Both the position numbers and the translations under genes were made by a program. From Caldilineae bacterium (GTDB lineage: Bacteria; Chloroflexota; Anaerolineae; J102), in the NCBI GenBank assembly GCA_011192085.1, contig DUEQ01000508.1, positions 4,407 through 10,334 on the forward strand: 5,928 nucleotides of DNA. The letters are read 5' to 3'. Each line of letters opens with the position of its first letter. Positions within the stretch are counted from its first letter, which is position 1. Under the pieces are notes generated by a model, which did no database searches, had not been told where the DNA came from, and saw only the letters and a program-made list of their open reading frames with translations. Shown here piece after piece: positions 5,472-5,928 of this stretch.

Positions 5472-5606
5472 ACGTCAATGGATGGATCATGAGCGACAGC
5501 GTTCACGTTTTGCCATCCTCTGTCATCCATCGCCCCCTTACTTTTCAGGAGATCGGCCCATGACATGATGGAACGCCCACCCACATCCCCCTCCCAACCA
5601 TGACGC
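5472..5606 (+). other. Leader upstream of the glmS ribozyme, with a 7-bp stem and a small upstream ORF
   Basis: This is the part of the inferred transcript that would be released as the 5' product of self-cleavage. ATGGATG (5478-5484) can pair with CATCCAT (5524-5530) as a 7-bp closing stem. A good Shine-Dalgarno, AGGAG (5547-5551), is placed 8 nt before an ATG at 5560 that encodes only Met-Thr-stop. An overlapping ATG at 5565 opens a 12-codon frame (MMERPPTSPSQP) ending with TGA at 5601-5603, four bases before the cleavage site. Whether either is translated cannot be told from sequence. Confidence 0.4.
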
Positions 5607-5811
5607 AGCGCCTGGACTGCGCCTGCACGGGGCGGCGCAGTTGACGAGGAGAAGGTTGTCGTCCGCAAGGGCGGCCTAACCCTGGCTTGGGCCAGCGGGA
5701 AAATCGAGAGATCGGCGGATGCCTTCCCGGTGCAGCCACCACCGGACGTCATGGGAACAATGGCAGCCTCGACCGAAAGCCCCCGGGCGACCGCGGGACA
5801 AGGCCCGAGGC
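5607..5811 (+). ncRNA. glmS: glmS ribozyme (glucosamine-6-phosphate-activated) with enlarged P3 region
   Basis: This RNA self-cleaves when glucosamine-6-phosphate binds as cofactor, exposing the glmS mRNA to decay. The core segments match characterised members in order. The cleavage-site context is A|GCGCCTGGACT (A5607|G5608). P2 is ACTGCGCC (5616-5623) with GGCGCAGT (5634-5641). The core TTGACGAGG is at 5641-5649, P3 is GAAGG (5651-5655) with CCTTC (5722-5726), and ATCGA...ATCGGCGGATGCC spans 5703-5723. CGCC (5609-5612) can pair with GGCG (5714-5717) as pseudoknot P2.1. A stem CCGGTG/CACCGG follows (5727-5732, 5740-5745). P4 is GCCTCG (5766-5771) with CGAGGC (5806-5811), enclosing a hairpin with a GCGA loop (5787-5790), as in the Thermoanaerobacter ribozyme. 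Unusual: about 44 extra nt at 5658-5701 forming two hairpins, and an extra 5-bp stem at 5748-5764. Total length is about 205 nt against a usual 145-170. The glmS gene should follow beyond the right edge. Confidence 0.92.
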
Positions 5812-5928
5812 GTGGCATGAAACCAGCGGCAAGCGGATGTTCGACCGCGCGCTGGCATGACTGGATCTGTATTCAAACCAGCCATGTCGGCGCGATCGGC
5901 CGAATGCGTCATGCGTGACACGTGATCC
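5812..5928 (+). other. Leader between the glmS ribozyme and the expected glmS start
   Basis: No coding start for glmS (typically Met-Cys-Gly-Ile) is seen before the window ends. A long hairpin can form at 5823-5855: outer arms CCAGCG (5823-5828) and CGCTGG (5850-5855), inner arms GCGG (5833-5836) and CCGC (5845-5848). A small stem GTCA-TGCG-TGAC lies at 5908-5919. Neither is followed by a T-run, so no terminator is called. Confidence 0.4.

Noticed and set aside
5459..5818. 119-codon minus-strand frame across the glmS leader
   Set aside because: It is antisense to the ribozyme, whose base-paired structure explains the sequence; the translation shows no family motif.
5601..5830. RNase P RNA, 6S RNA or tmRNA as the identity of the structured RNA
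   Set aside because: The expected conserved segments of those RNAs are missing, while the glmS core segments are present in order.

Overview
The window looks like a GC-rich chromosomal segment of a bacterium, most plausibly a member of the Chloroflexota (Anaerolineae-like). This is inferred from gene content and protein style: a short SCP2 protein, a small retropepsin-like protein, a GC-rich coding style and mostly non-Shine-Dalgarno starts. No rRNA or other phylogenetic marker is present to prove it. There are no insertion sequences, CRISPR arrays, tRNAs or phage genes.

Layout: (1) positions 1-857, plus strand: the C-terminal part of a Ppx/GppA phosphatase with its HD domain, cut by the left window edge. 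(2) A short T-rich convergent gap. (3) From 5184 down to 929, everything is on the minus strand, in transcription order: an AmaP-like Asp23-family membrane protein, ScpB, an N-terminal remnant of an EamA/DMT transporter, a patatin-like lipid hydrolase, a small retropepsin-like aspartic protease, an NAD(P)-dependent epimerase/dehydratase, and an SCP2 sterol-carrier protein. A good sigma-70-type promoter (TTGACA-17-TACTAT) sits before the AmaP gene. Extended -10 elements sit before the patatin gene (TGTTATAAT) and the protease gene (TGGTACAAT). The minus-strand genes therefore probably form at least three transcription units: amaP-scpB(-remnant), patatin, and protease-epimerase-SCP2.

(4) The right end, from about 5437, runs on the plus strand, divergent from amaP. 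It holds a promoter (TTGTCT-17-TATAAT), a roughly 135-nt leader and then a clear glmS ribozyme, the glucosamine-6-phosphate-activated self-cleaving RNA, at about 5607-5811. The glmS coding sequence itself should start just past the right edge. The ribozyme keeps the known core segments but carries about 44 extra nucleotides, folded as two hairpins, at the point where known members have only a few linking bases. This is the most interesting item in the window.

Working picture: the right end controls amino-sugar (cell-wall precursor) synthesis by metabolite-triggered RNA cleavage. Facing it is a membrane-anchor/chromosome-segregation pair (AmaP-ScpB) whose reading frames are separated by 2 nt. 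The remaining minus-strand genes are lipid-related or housekeeping functions: patatin hydrolase, SCP2 lipid carrier and SDR enzyme. No defence system or wholly unknown multigene system is visible.
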